From Dermatophagoides farinae (lineage: Eukaryota > Arthropoda > Arachnida > Sarcoptiformes > Pyroglyphidae): 64,000 nt of DNA. Positions 1 through 11,535 of the stretch are shown here, piece after piece (positions within the stretch are counted from its first letter, which is position 1; every line of letters starts with the position of its first letter). The position numbers and the translations under genes are program-made. The notes under the pieces were generated by a model that was given only the letters and a program-made list of their open reading frames with translations, did no database searches and was not told where the DNA came from. Where the stretch lies: contig NC_134679.1 of assembly GCF_024713945.1 (NCBI RefSeq), positions 749,001 through 813,000 on the forward strand, written 5' to 3'.

Positions 1-891
1 ATATCTTACCATGCTCTAGTTACTGTTTTTTTTTTCTTCTTTTTTGATTCATTGAAAATGTGAATAAACATGGAACAACAACAACAAAATGAAATGAAAA
101 TAAATAAAATTTTTCCAGTCTAAAATGTGAAATGTCTTAGAAAACGTTATCATTATCGTTCACAAACGTTTAGTAGTTTTATTTTCAATTTTTAGTCATT
201 TTTTTTCCTAATGATTATGATGATGATTACAATAATGACAACGTTGATTTGATTACAATTTGATAGTGTGTGTGTGTGTGTGGTGAAAACAAAATGGCTG
301 ATATTTTTTAATTGTGAAAAAAATTTAAAATTTTCTGATTTTCTGGTCCATTTGGTGAATTATTGTTGTTTAAAGATTGTCATCATGTGATATCATTATT
401 GTTGTTGTTGTTGTTGAAAATTGCATTTTTATTCTGCTACTTTCTTTTTCAATTCTAATAAAGCAAAAAACAAAAAAAAACAAAACAAAACGAATCTCTA
501 TCTAAATTAATTACATTTTACATCACTGTCATCATGGTGAGCAAAATTCTGGAAATAAAAAAAAAACGAAACAGAATTATAATTGAATAATACATTTCTC
601 TCTTCTGTTTTTTTTTTAATATCATGATCATCATCATCATCCTCCACATATTTGATTCTAATTCTGATTCTGAAATTCTTTTAAAGATTATTCATACACC
701 CACACACACACACACACACACAATTATGAGGAATTAGAAATTATAAATACAGAATTTCCATTACTATATATTTATTTATCGATAATTATAAAAAAAAAAT
801 TATTATTATCAAATATCACAAGATTCCGCTTCTCTCTCTCTGAAATTCTATTTTTTCTCCCAAAATAATTAAATCATAATTATTTCATGTT

Positions 892-917
892 TCTCTCTCT
901 CTCTCTCTCTCTCTCTC
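892..917. repeat. (TC)n microsatellite
   Basis: A near-perfect CT dinucleotide run, the first of several CT/GA tracts in the window. Confidence 0.9.
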
Positions 918-2851
918 GACATACGAAAGCTAAGCAATGTTTATGTGTGTTTGAATTGAACAAGAAAAACATGTATAGAGAGATTAATTAACTTTTTTTT
1001 CTTTCTCTGTCTCTCTGCCTGCTTATGTTCTTTTTTTTTTGTTCATTGGTTTTTTATACTTATTTTGTTTTCCATTTTCAAACCAAAATTTGTTTTCTTG
1101 TTTTCGTTGCTGCTGCTGCTGCTGCTGCACTTAACATGAACATGATGATGATAACAACAACAACAACAATAATCATCTTGAAAATGTATGGCAAAACTTT
1201 GATAAAACAAGAAAAAAAAATTCTTCATTCAAACGAAATGAAAAAAAAATTGGATATTTTTAATAGAAAACAAAAAATGCTAAATTACAACAAAAAAAAA
1301 TGTTGATTGAATGAAAATGAAAAAAAATAACTAGAGAGAGAGATAGAGAAAACTGTGTGTGTGTGTGTATATTTTTTTTCCACTACTGTTTTAAAAATAG
1401 CTTTTTTTGTTTGTTTGTTTGTCAAACTGTTTGTTGTTGTTGTTGTTGTTGATGTTCAAGTCAGAGAAAAAAAATTCAAGTTTCTCTCTCTCTCTCTTGT
1501 GTTGTGCGTGTGCGTGTGCATATTAGAAACAAGCAAAGTAAAATTTTTCGTTTTGTTTGTTTGTTTGTTTGTTTGTTTATTGAAACATTATTTGTGGAAT
1601 TTGTTTGTCTGTTTGTTGATTTTCATGGAAAAAAAATGTGAAATTGAAATTTTTTTTGTTGTTGTTGTTGTTGTTGTCCCATTTTCAATTTTCAATTCTA
1701 TTTTTCCATTATATTCAGCAAAAATAATTTTTTCTCCTTACATATATGACGTAACATTTGAACAATATTGTTTGTTCTCATTTTTATTTTTTCTCGCCCA
1801 CTATAGTTTTTTTTTCTTCATCTTGACCAGGTTGGTCACATATTCACATACTCTGGAACCATCGATTCAAATGTGTTGTTATTGGAGAAAAAATTGAACG
1901 AGAAAAAAAAACAAACAAACAAACAAAACTTGAAAAATGAAACAAAAAAAAAGCGTTCGCAGAAAAAAAAAATAATTTGTTTATTTCTATTTTTTCATAT
2001 TCATATATGAAAATCAGATTGTCACATTTTTTTTGTTGTTGTTGTTGTTGAAAAAAATTTTCTGGTTCTCTCCTTCCTCTGTGTTTTGATTCAATATTCA
2101 TGTTTACGATGATGATGATGATGATGATGATAACAATTTCAAACTTGAGAGAGACGAAAAACATTATTTTTTTTATCGTTCGTTCATTTTTTTTTTTTGA
2201 ACAACATCAATAAAGCTTGAAAATCAAATCAAATATTCATGTGATTCATTCATTCTTTTCTTCATCATTACCATAAAGGAATCATCATCATCATTTTTTT
2301 TGTTATTATTATTATTTGTAAATTGTTCACGACTATATATATATATTCAATTCAATTCAAGCATCATTCAATGTGAGAATAGCAGGAAAAAAAACCTTAT
2401 GCACACACACACAGACAGACACACAAAACGCTTCACTAGAACAATTTATTTATTTATTTCTCGTTTCGTTTCATCATCAATTGTTTGATGTTTTGATCAT
2501 CATTTTTTTATTATTATCATCATCATCACTATTCAATTCTCAATCAGTTTTTTTTCTCTCGTTTTTTTCATTCTTTCCTTTTCCTGTTTATATATTTATA
2601 TTCTATTTATGATAATTTTCTCTCCATGTGTGTGTGTCTGTGTGTTTGTGAGTTTGAAATTCAATTATAAATGTGCAAATGTGGAAAACGAACAAACGAA
2701 ACGAAAAAAAAAAAAATTGTAAATTCAATTCAATTCAATTCAATGATGATAAAATTGAATTTTTTTTCCTATTGTTTTTTTTTACCATTTTCAATGATGA
2801 TGATGAATATTATAAATGGTTATTATGTAGAATAAACAACAACAACAACGA

Positions 2852-2893
2852 ATCGATCGATCGATCGATTGAGAGAGAGAGAGAGAGAGAGAG
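2852..2893. repeat. Compound (ATCG)n-(GA)n microsatellite
   Basis: A run of ATCG units, which is self-complementary, passes directly into an uninterrupted GA run. It lies in gene-free DNA. Confidence 0.9.
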
Positions 2894-4384
2894 CGCAAAA
2901 AAAATGATGAGAATGGATTTTTGCTAGTGCATCATCATCATCATCATTTCGATTATAATTCAATTTTTGTTTTTTACATTGGAAAAAATTTTGAAAAATG
3001 TTTTATTTTTTTGTATACACATGAAATGGAAAAATTTTTCCTTCCCATTTTCCTGGAAAATGAATGAATGAATGAATGATGAAAAGCTTTAAATCTGTTT
3101 TTCAGTTTTATTTGGAAAATTGTAATTCAATTGGGAATTTGGTTTTTTTGCTGCTGATGCTGCTGCTGTTGATGCTGTTTCCGCGGAAAACATAGCATAG
3201 ACATGAATTTGAAATTTTTTTCTTTCTTTTCCCTTCATTTCAAATGAAATAAGAGTTTTTAATTTATTGTATTGATTCATTATTCATTTTGGAATTATGA
3301 CAACAACAACAACAACAACAACAGAAACAGCTGAAATGAAATGAAATGGATAAAGAAAAAAAAATTTGAAATTCATAATTCATAATGGCGAAATTCATGA
3401 ATGTAATGTAATGTTGTTGTTGTTGTTTTCATCATTTTGACTATTATAATCTGTAGAGATTTGAAATGTAAACACAACAGCAACAACAACAACAACAACA
3501 ACAAAAAAACAATACTGATGTTGATGATAATTTTTTTTTTCATTCGTCCATAAATATTTCATTTGATTTGAGATTCGTTTTTTATTTGCTGAATAAAATG
3601 TCGAAATTTTTTTTTCTCTCTCTTCTTCTATCGATCAATTATTATGATGATTATGATCCAATTGGTTGCACATACACACAATTGTCAGTGAGTCAATTTC
3701 ACATTAAATCAAATTTTCACATTAAAATTGAGTTAAAATGCCTCTGGCTAAAAATTGATTGAATGGTTTTTCATAATTTATTTATTTTTATTTTTATTTC
3801 TCTTTTAATTTCATTTCATGATTTTTTTTTCATTTTCGCATCAATTAAAAATTTAAAAAAAAAAACGATGACGATTATATTCAATCGACAATTTGATTAC
3901 AGTTTTGATTTTGGATGATTTGCAAATAAAAAAAACGAAATGAAATGTGTGTGTGTGTGTGTGAAAACAATGAATTCATTTTCTCATATGTTTTTTCTTG
4001 CTTCTTTTTTCATATATATATACAGATATATTTCGTAATTGAACCTGATGCAAACAAACAAACAAAAAAATTAACCCGAAAAAAATCGTAAAAAAAAAAA
4101 TTTTTTTTGTTGTCATTGAATTGCGAAACCATAGTGAAACAAAAACTTTCATCATCATTTTCAATCAATCAATCAATCAATCAATCAATTGTTCAAGTTG
4201 ATTGTCTACATTTCAAATGGTAAGCAAAAAAAAAAATTTCTTTTATGCACAATCAATTAATATGATCTCTCTCTGTTGTTCATTTTATTTGCATAATTTA
4301 GTGAGAAAAAAAAAATCATCATCGAAATATATTTACTACTACTCAAATGTGTAAATGTCACCCAAATGTGATTGAATTTCATCA

Positions 4385-7300
4385 ATGATGATTGATTTAG
4401 ATCAATGTTTGCCACAAAGAATTCACAACAACAACAATAATCATCATTATCATTCTAATCATCATCATCATCATCATTATTCTGCAAATATTCAACATAC
4501 AAATTATCAACATCAAAATGTTCAACCAAATTCATCAACAACAGCAACAACGATTGATTCTATTGGATCGCATTTTCATCAAACAATGCCTACAACACAA
4601 CAACAACAACAACAACAACAACAGCAATCAAATATTAATAATTCTTTATCAGAATTTATGACTAACAATCATCATCACCATAATAATAATAATAATAATA
4701 ATAATAATAGACAATTCTATAATCAACAACAACAACAACAACAAACAGAATTAATGTATAATAATAATAGTAATGGTAAAGTGAAACGTTGCCATAATAC
4801 GAATAATAATTCATCAACATTAAAATTGATTCAACAGAATCAATTATTCTCATCATCATTGAATCAATCTCATCATCGACATCATCATTTATCATCACCA
4901 CTACCTCAATCTGCGAATATACGAATCAATCAAATGACAATGAATAATAATAATTCTATTAGTAGTGGTGCAGTTGGTAAATCAATTACACCACCACCAT
5001 TAATAATGTCTTCGTCAACACCATCTTCTGCATCATCATCATCATCAATGTTGAAGATCTCAACAAATAATAAATCATTGATGAATGGTAACCATCTGAA
5101 TCTAAATTTAAATGAAAATTCCAATGATAGCCAACAACAAAATGCTCAACAACAGAATGGTCCAATAATGACAACAGCAGATACGATACGTAGAAAAAAG
5201 AAAAGTCATCTTAGTCGTGATGAATTGGCACGTGTTTGTCAATTGGGTGAAGTGACATTTGAATCATATAATAATAGTACATATATGATTGCCATACGTA
5301 GTAAAGGTGATCGTAAATCATTGATTGGTTATCGTTGTGATTGGAACACTTGTGGTTATATGAATGCACGTGTTGAACGTATGTTTGGTCATATTCGATC
5401 ACAACATCCTGAAGCGCCAACTGTTAAGAAATTAGTTACCACCGGCAATTCAGCAACATCTTCGACGACAACTGTGTCAACAGTGACAAGTTCAATTTCA
5501 TCAACATCATCCACATCATCTACATCTCGTCATCGTTCATCATCATCATTATCGACAGCATCCACATCATCATCTGCGTCATCGAATTCTCATCAAAGTC
5601 CACTTGCAACATCATCGATCAATAAAAATAATTCTTCAACTACAACCAAATTCCACAATAGTACGTCATTGTCAACAACAATTAGCTCAACGACATCGAC
5701 TACAACAACAGCAACAGCAACAACAACAACAAATTCAATTTCATGCAATTCACCAACATTATTGACAGCATTATGTCGAATTGATTCAAATTCCGATAAT
5801 AATGGTAATAAAAAAACAATTGGAAAAAAATCTATCAGCAGCAGCGGAAGTCAATTACTTGATCTATTGAATGGTGGTAGCGGTAGTAGTACTAGTGGTA
5901 CTAGTGCTATTACTGGTACGGTTGATTCAGAATTGAAACAACAGAAAACTACAAAAAATTCATCTATCAATCAAATGGATATTGTCACCATCAATGATGA
6001 TAATGATAATGATGATGATGATGTTAGTGAAAATATTGTTGATAATCATCAATCACCATCATTGATTCCGAGTAATACAGTTGATCTCAATAATCATGTT
6101 GATCGTAATAATAATAAAAGCAATTGCCAACAACATGATGATGATGATAACGATTCTTCATCATTAATTGTTGAATCAAATACAAATAATCAACAACAAC
6201 AACCAATCAATGGTGTTGATCAATCATCATCTGATCCAAATCAATTCAATTCATCAACCATTCAACAACAACATGAACCACCGACAACAACAACAACGAC
6301 AGTAAATCTACAAGTAGATCTGGATCTAGATTCATTGTTTATTGATACTACAGCAGTAAATAATGAAGATGATGTTGTTGTAAATTCAATTTCTATGCCG
6401 AAATCGACAAGTTTACTGGATGATAACGATGATGATTGTGACCAAAATGATGAAGATGATGGTGATAAACACTCTTCATCCAGCACACCAAGTGAATCGT
6501 GCTTATTGTCATCGACAGGTAAGTGATTTAAAAATGAAAAAATAATTCACAGATTTTGTTGTAGTAAGAATCAATCGAATGAATAATGAACAATATTTAA
6601 TAATAAAATAATGTTAATCGTAGCTGAATAATGCTACTCTTATAAATATTGTACAAACATAATTGTTAAGTAATTTCATTACTACAACAGATTTTAATTT
6701 AATTAATTTTTTTTTTCGATTTTATTTAGATGAAAATAATCATCATCTTAATCCAATTATGATCAATGCAAATGAAACAATTGATCATCAATCAATTATC
6801 GATAATTATTCAACAACGGCAACAACAACAACGACATTTAATGGAAATTCTGCAAATTGTTTTACATTTTCAAATTGTCCAAATAATGAATACAATAATA
6901 GTAGTAGTATGGAATCTCATCATCATCATCATCATCTTCATCATCTTCATCATCCTCATTGTTATCAAAATCTGATAATAATTCACAACAATCGGCTAGT
7001 AATCATCAAATGAATGGTTGTGATACATTATCATCATCATTATATGAAGAAAATGATAATGATCATGTTTCATTTGGAATGTCTTGAAGAAGCATTATTA
7101 TTAAATGATGATGATGATGATGATGATGATAATGGTTCAAATACAAGTACAAATAGTGTTGGTTATGGTTTCGAAAACATTATCAACAACAACAATAATA
7201 ATAATATCAACAACAACAACAACAACAATAACATCAACAATAACAACAACAACAACAGCAGCAATAGCAATAATAGCAATAAAAAACGTAAAGCAAACAA

Positions 7301-9492
7301 TTCAAAAAATTATATTGGCAAACAGAATCTATTTCAAGAATTTCAAAGCGATGATGTTGCCAAAATTCGTGATAATGAAAATAAATATATAATCGGTATG
7401 TGTAGATCAATACAGAATTTTTTTTCTGATTAATTTTGTTTTTTTTCTAGCATTACAAAAAGACATGAAAATCGTTGGTTACCGTTGTGATTGGCCAGAA
7501 TGTGAATTTCTTACCTGCCGTAAATATGTTATGGTCAATCATATAAATGGAAAACACACTAATCAAAGGCCTTATTCATGTGACATGTGTAATTTTACAT
7601 TTGTCAAACGTTATTTTCTCAAAGCCCATATGTATAAAGTACATAAACGGCGAATGAGTTTAGATGACCGAAAAGATCAACATGACACTGATATTCATAA
7701 TGATGATTGTTCATCATCATATGATGATTCTAATGCAGCCATTATCATCAACAATAGCAGTAGCAATAATAAACGTGATCATCAAAATCATGATTCATTC
7801 AATGATTCATTAGGCTTATTGGTTAATAATAATAATAAAAAATTTAAAATCGATCCACAATCTACAATGATCAATAACGTATATAATAATGATATGATTT
7901 ATGATCAACAACAACAGCAACAACAGCCGCAAATTCCTTATAATGGACAATGTCCATTACCATCAGTAAATGATGTTCAAAATATTTGTTATAATAAACA
8001 ACAACAACAACAACAACAACCATATAAATCTTCATCTTATCATGATTATTCTGATAATATCTACGCATATAATAATAATGTTTATAATAATTATCAACAA
8101 CAATCGACGACAATTGTAAATAATAATCATCATCATCAATTTGATAATAAACCTATTGATGATTCAATGGTTATTAATAATAATGATAATAATAATTACA
8201 ACAGTTATCCACAAATGAATCATATTGATAATAATAATTCATATCCATCAATGTTATCGACAACTACAAGACAACAATCATCATCGATTATTGATCCATT
8301 ATTGACACCACCATTAATTAATAGCAATAATAATAATTGTCATCATAATCATCATCGCCGTCCTTCAACCCTTGTGGTTAATAATAATAATAATAATGTA
8401 CCAATGACCAATTCTACTGATTGTTATAATAATTATCCAACAATTGATCAGCAACAACAATCATCATATTGTAGCAATAATAATAATACAGCCTTAACAT
8501 TGACCAATGGCCATCAACATCATACACATCATAATTCATCGATAATTATAACGGATGAATTTCTTAGTCCACCATCATCAATATCATCAAATGGTTCATC
8601 ATCATCAATATCATCAAATGGTTCATCATCATCATCATCATCATCATATAATAATGGTAATGGTCAATGGCCATTATCCAATGATCTACAAATGCAACAA
8701 CCAATTCGTGTTTCAACATCATCGACAACGACAACAGCGACACCACCAACAATAAATAGCAATAATCAACGGAATTTATTGAATAATACACCAAATTCAT
8801 TAGCAAATAATTCATCATTTTTCCTGCATACACCATCACCATCACCATCATCATTATCACATTCACCAGGTAATAATAATAATTCATCAATTCCAATGAT
8901 TTTTCCAACAACATCGGCCACGACAACGACAGCATTGATCAATGTAAATCAACAATCTCCAGACATTACTACTGGCTATAATAAAAATATTTCACAACAA
9001 CAACAACAACAACAACATTATCCAACCAATTTTGCTGATACATTTATTAATGGCAATCCAACAACGATTGATTATTGTGATTGGGAAATGAAAAATGATC
9101 ATAATGATGATGTTGGTTTATACGAAAAAACCAACATGTATCATCATGGATCGATGAAACAACCAACACCATCGACAACAACAACCATACAACATCAGCC
9201 ACAGCAGCAGCAGCAACAACAATATTTTGGTTTTGATCAACAACAACATTCACAACCAATCGATAATAATTATGATCAGCTTTTAATACCTTCTTATAAT
9301 GAATTTACAGCAAGTAATAACGGTACCGGTGGTGGTTATCATCAAGTTGATCATCCTAATCAATCGAATCAAATGATGATGATGTCAACAACGTTTGGTC
9401 ATCATCATCATCATCGTACATCATTTAACAATGGTCAACAACAGCAGCAGCAACAACAACAACAAGAATGTTGGACAACTGGAACATGGTAA
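4385..9492 (+). CDS. Three-exon C2H2 zinc-finger protein with polyQ/polyN tracts
   Basis: Exons 4385-6518, 6730-7395 and 7451-9492, joined at GT-AG borders, both introns in phase 1. Exon 1 holds a basic stretch followed by a C2H2-like finger (C-x4-C-x12-H-x3-H) starting at Gly-Tyr-Arg-Cys-Asp-Trp, about residue 315. Exon 3 opens with two more C2H2 fingers; the first starts with the same GYRCDW hexapeptide, so the exon 1 and exon 3 fingers look like relatives. The rest is very low complexity (Gln, Asn, His, Ser, Thr, Asp). A nuclear DNA-binding regulator is the natural inference; I do not recognise an orthologue. Exon 2 has an in-frame TGA at 7011-7013, and its best-looking coding frame switches near 6915 and back near 7088. 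As sequenced, the frame is therefore broken inside exon 2, although net phase to exon 3 is preserved. The start could be either of the tandem ATGs at 4385 and 4388. Confidence 0.75.
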
Positions 9493-9737
9493 AATAATTT
9501 AAAAACTAACGAACTCATACACCTAAATCATTGATCTCATCAATAATCATAATAATGATACTTAAATGTCACATCTATTTATTATCTCAAATTACTGAAT
9601 GCAAGATTTTGATGATGAACAAAATTTTTTTCCTTTCAAAAATTTTCGTTTTTTTTCATTTCATATAATTTTTGGCAATACTTTCGTTGGCTAAACTGAT
9701 TTTTTTTCTATCTTGTTACATCATCATTCATTCATTC

Positions 9738-9765
9738 ATCGATCGATCGATCGATCGATCGATCT
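9738..9765. repeat. (ATCG)n microsatellite
   Basis: About seven ATCG units, followed by degenerate ATCC units. Each unit is self-complementary, so the tract can form a hairpin. Confidence 0.9.
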
Positions 9766-10248
9766 ATCCATCCATCCATTCATTCATCCATCAATCCCGG
9801 TGATTAATAATCGATTATTGATGATTTAATTATTGACACACATGCGCTGAAAAAAAAATTCATCTTGTTGTTGTTGTTGTTTATACGAGAAAAAAAATAT
9901 ATTATTTTTGTTGTTGTTACACTGTTGTTGTTGTTGTTGTTGTTGATTGCTTTTTTTTGAAACAAAAAAAAAAATTTTTTTTTCATCACGTTTTTTTTCA
10001 TTCAATAATCATCGAACAAAAAAAAAATTCTTGATTATCATTCAATTCATTCAATTATTATTATTATTTTATTATGTCCATGTTTTCTATTTCTATTTGT
10101 GAATTTTTTTTTCGCTCTTCATTCATTCATTCATTCACCAATTTATCCATCATCATCATCATCATCATTTAAAATCATCATCATTATCTCAAATCGATAA
10201 AACACAAAAATTTAAATTTAAAAAAAAAACAATTAACACGATCCACCT

Positions 10249-10262
10249 GGCGCCATCTAGCG
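10249..10262 (-). promoter_or_regulatory. CTCF-like motif
   Basis: The minus strand reads CGCTAGATGGCGCC, a close fit to the conserved animal CTCF core (AGATGGCGC in its usual form). A related site lies at 54177-54189. Only the motif is seen; binding is inference. Confidence 0.35.
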
Positions 10263-10627
10263 AACATTATGATTGAATTGAAATAATTTGGCGCTCATCA
10301 AATAATAATTCAAAAAAATACAAAAACAAAAAACAAAACATGAATTATTGAACACACACAAAAATTAAACAATAAATCAAATCTTTGTAAATGTAAATAT
10401 TCACACACACACACACACACACACTCACGAAACAAAAACAAAATCAATTTAAACTGAAAATTGAATGACATGAATAAAATTTGAACAAAAAAAAAAAATT
10501 TATGATAATAATACATTACCATTGCAAATTGATCATTGGCAGCATCGAAATCATTTTATTATTAAAATAAATCATCATTTCGAAAAATTATGATTTTTTT
10601 TCTTATCAATTTGAGCATCAATTGTTA

Positions 10628-11031
10628 CCAGCCCGGTACAGGCGCTTCGCGCCTGCCCAGGCTGGCCCTGCGGGGCTGTCTATCCTTGACGGTCAATAAA
10701 GCTGGATACCCGCAGGTGGGGACGGCTGCGCCGCCCCCCTACTTGGCATCCAGTCAAAGGTATAAATCCTTGACGGTCAATATAACTGGATACCCGCAGG
10801 AGGGGACGGCGGCGCCGCCCCCTGCTTGGCATCCAGCCAAAGGTGTCAATTTTAACGCTTCGTGCCTGACGGTGGATTTCTATGCACGGCGTTTTGCTTC
10901 CGGCTTTCGGTTTGGTACCGCAGGGTCAGCCATGACTTGTGTATTGTACCCAGGGCCGGCCGAGGCGCCTGTGCAGACTGTGCACCGCACAAGGCCTCGC
11001 GCTGCCTTCGCCCTTTCCGCTGTACAACACA
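10628..11031. other. GC-rich island of foreign composition with hairpins
   Basis: About 400 bases whose base composition is plainly unlike everything around it, with sharp edges on both sides. It contains a perfect 7-bp hairpin with a 3-base loop at 10639-10655. Two imperfect tandem copies of an 84-base unit follow (10684-10767 and 10768-10851). Each unit carries a TTGAC-G-GTCAA palindrome and a long hairpin between CTGGAT and ATCCAG, with a GGCGGCGCCGCC palindrome at the centre of the second. Open frames on both strands run through it, but I recognise no protein. Bacterial or phage-derived DNA, a GC-rich mobile element, or an assembly chimera are all possible. Confidence 0.7.
10684..10851. 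repeat. Two tandem 84-base hairpin units
   Basis: Both units start CCTTGACGGTCAAT, share CTGGATACCCGCAGG, and end with CATCCAG(T/C)CAAAGGT or nearly so. They differ by scattered substitutions. Each unit can fold into a stem from CTGGAT to ATCCAG with a GC-rich centre, reminiscent of bacterial intergenic palindromes. Confidence 0.75.
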
Positions 11032-11360
11032 TGTCATGTTGATCTTTTCGGTCATCTAAACTCATTCGCCGTTTATGTACTTTATACATATGGGCTTTGA
11101 GAAAATAACGTTTGACAAATGTAAAATTACGCATGTCACATGAATAAGGCCTTTGATTGGTATGTTTTCCATTTATATGATTGACCATAACATATTTACG
11201 GCAGGTAAGAAATTCACATTCTGGCCAATCACAACGGTAACCAACGATTTTCATGTCTTTTTGTAATGCTAGAAAAAAAAACAAAATTAATCAGAAAAAA
11301 AATTCTGTATTGATCTACACATACCGATTATATATTTATTTTCATTATCACGAATTTTGC
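11032..11360 (-). pseudogene. Inverted partial copy of the zinc-finger exon and its intron
   Basis: This block is the reverse complement of 7361-7687: the end of exon 2, the whole second intron and the start of exon 3 of the zinc-finger gene. The intron is retained, so it arose by DNA duplication and is not a retrocopy. In the part compared there are two synonymous changes (in the His-Thr pair after Gly-Lys) and one Cys-to-Arg change that removes a zinc-binding cysteine of the second finger. Small length differences occur in the intronic T tracts. On the minus strand the reading frame runs out of the copy into the GC-rich island and stops at 10880. It is a truncated fragment and probably non-functional. 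Confidence 0.9.
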
Positions 11361-11362
11361 TC

Positions 11363-11535
11363 TTTCTTGTTCGTTTAGCATTTTCTTTTCTTTATTTTTT
11401 CTTCAAACGAAAACACTAAAAAAATGAATGATGATGGTGAACAAACAATTTCTTGTTCGTTTAGCATTTTCTTTTCTTTATTTTTTCTTAAACGAAAACA
11501 CTAAAAAAATTAATGATGATTATGGTGAACAAACA
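11363..11535. repeat. 86-base tandem duplication
   Basis: Two adjacent near-identical copies start at TTTCTTGTTCGTTTAGC (11363 and 11449). They differ by a few single-base changes and indels. They begin directly after the end of the inverted zinc-finger copy, so the duplication may belong to the same rearrangement. Confidence 0.85.

Larger units (their letters stand above)
1..4384. other. Gene-free AT-rich low-complexity region
   Basis: No exon with recognisable protein similarity was seen on either strand. The stretch is poly-A/T tracts mixed with microsatellites: TG/CA runs, a TC run at 892-917, an ATCG run at 2852-2869 followed by a GA run at 2871-2893, and CAA/GTT triplets. Open frames here translate to Phe/Lys/Val-rich simple sequence and look spurious. 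The last few hundred bases probably hold the promoter and 5' leader of the zinc-finger gene at 4385. A GTAAGC at about 4219 could be the donor of a non-coding first exon, but nothing confirms it. Confidence 0.7.
9493..10627. other. Gene-free AT-rich spacer
   Basis: Presumed 3' untranslated and intergenic DNA after the zinc-finger gene. It carries an ATCG run at 9738-9765, GTT/CAA triplet tracts near 9865-9945, a CA run near 10403-10424, and one CTCF-like GGCGCCATCTAGCG site at 10249-10262. No coding exon is seen. Confidence 0.7.

Noticed and set aside
1355-1897. 180-residue open frame
   Set aside because: Its translation is Val/Phe/Cys simple sequence from GTT, TTTG and TC repeats, with no domain and no splice or start context.
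8572-8635. Direct repeats inside zinc-finger exon 3 as a CRISPR-like array
   Set aside because: Two copies of an Ile-Ser-Ser-Asn-Gly-Ser coding unit within a Ser-rich coding tract; no spacers and a eukaryotic context.
10590-11059. Open frames across the GC-rich island on both strands
   Set aside because: High GC content removes stops in several frames at once. The frames run from AT-rich host DNA into the island, and no protein family is recognisable.
10880-11284. Inverted zinc-finger copy as a functional second gene
   Set aside because: It contains only a fragment of the parent exon plus intron, has lost a zinc-binding Cys, and continues into unrelated GC-rich sequence before stopping.
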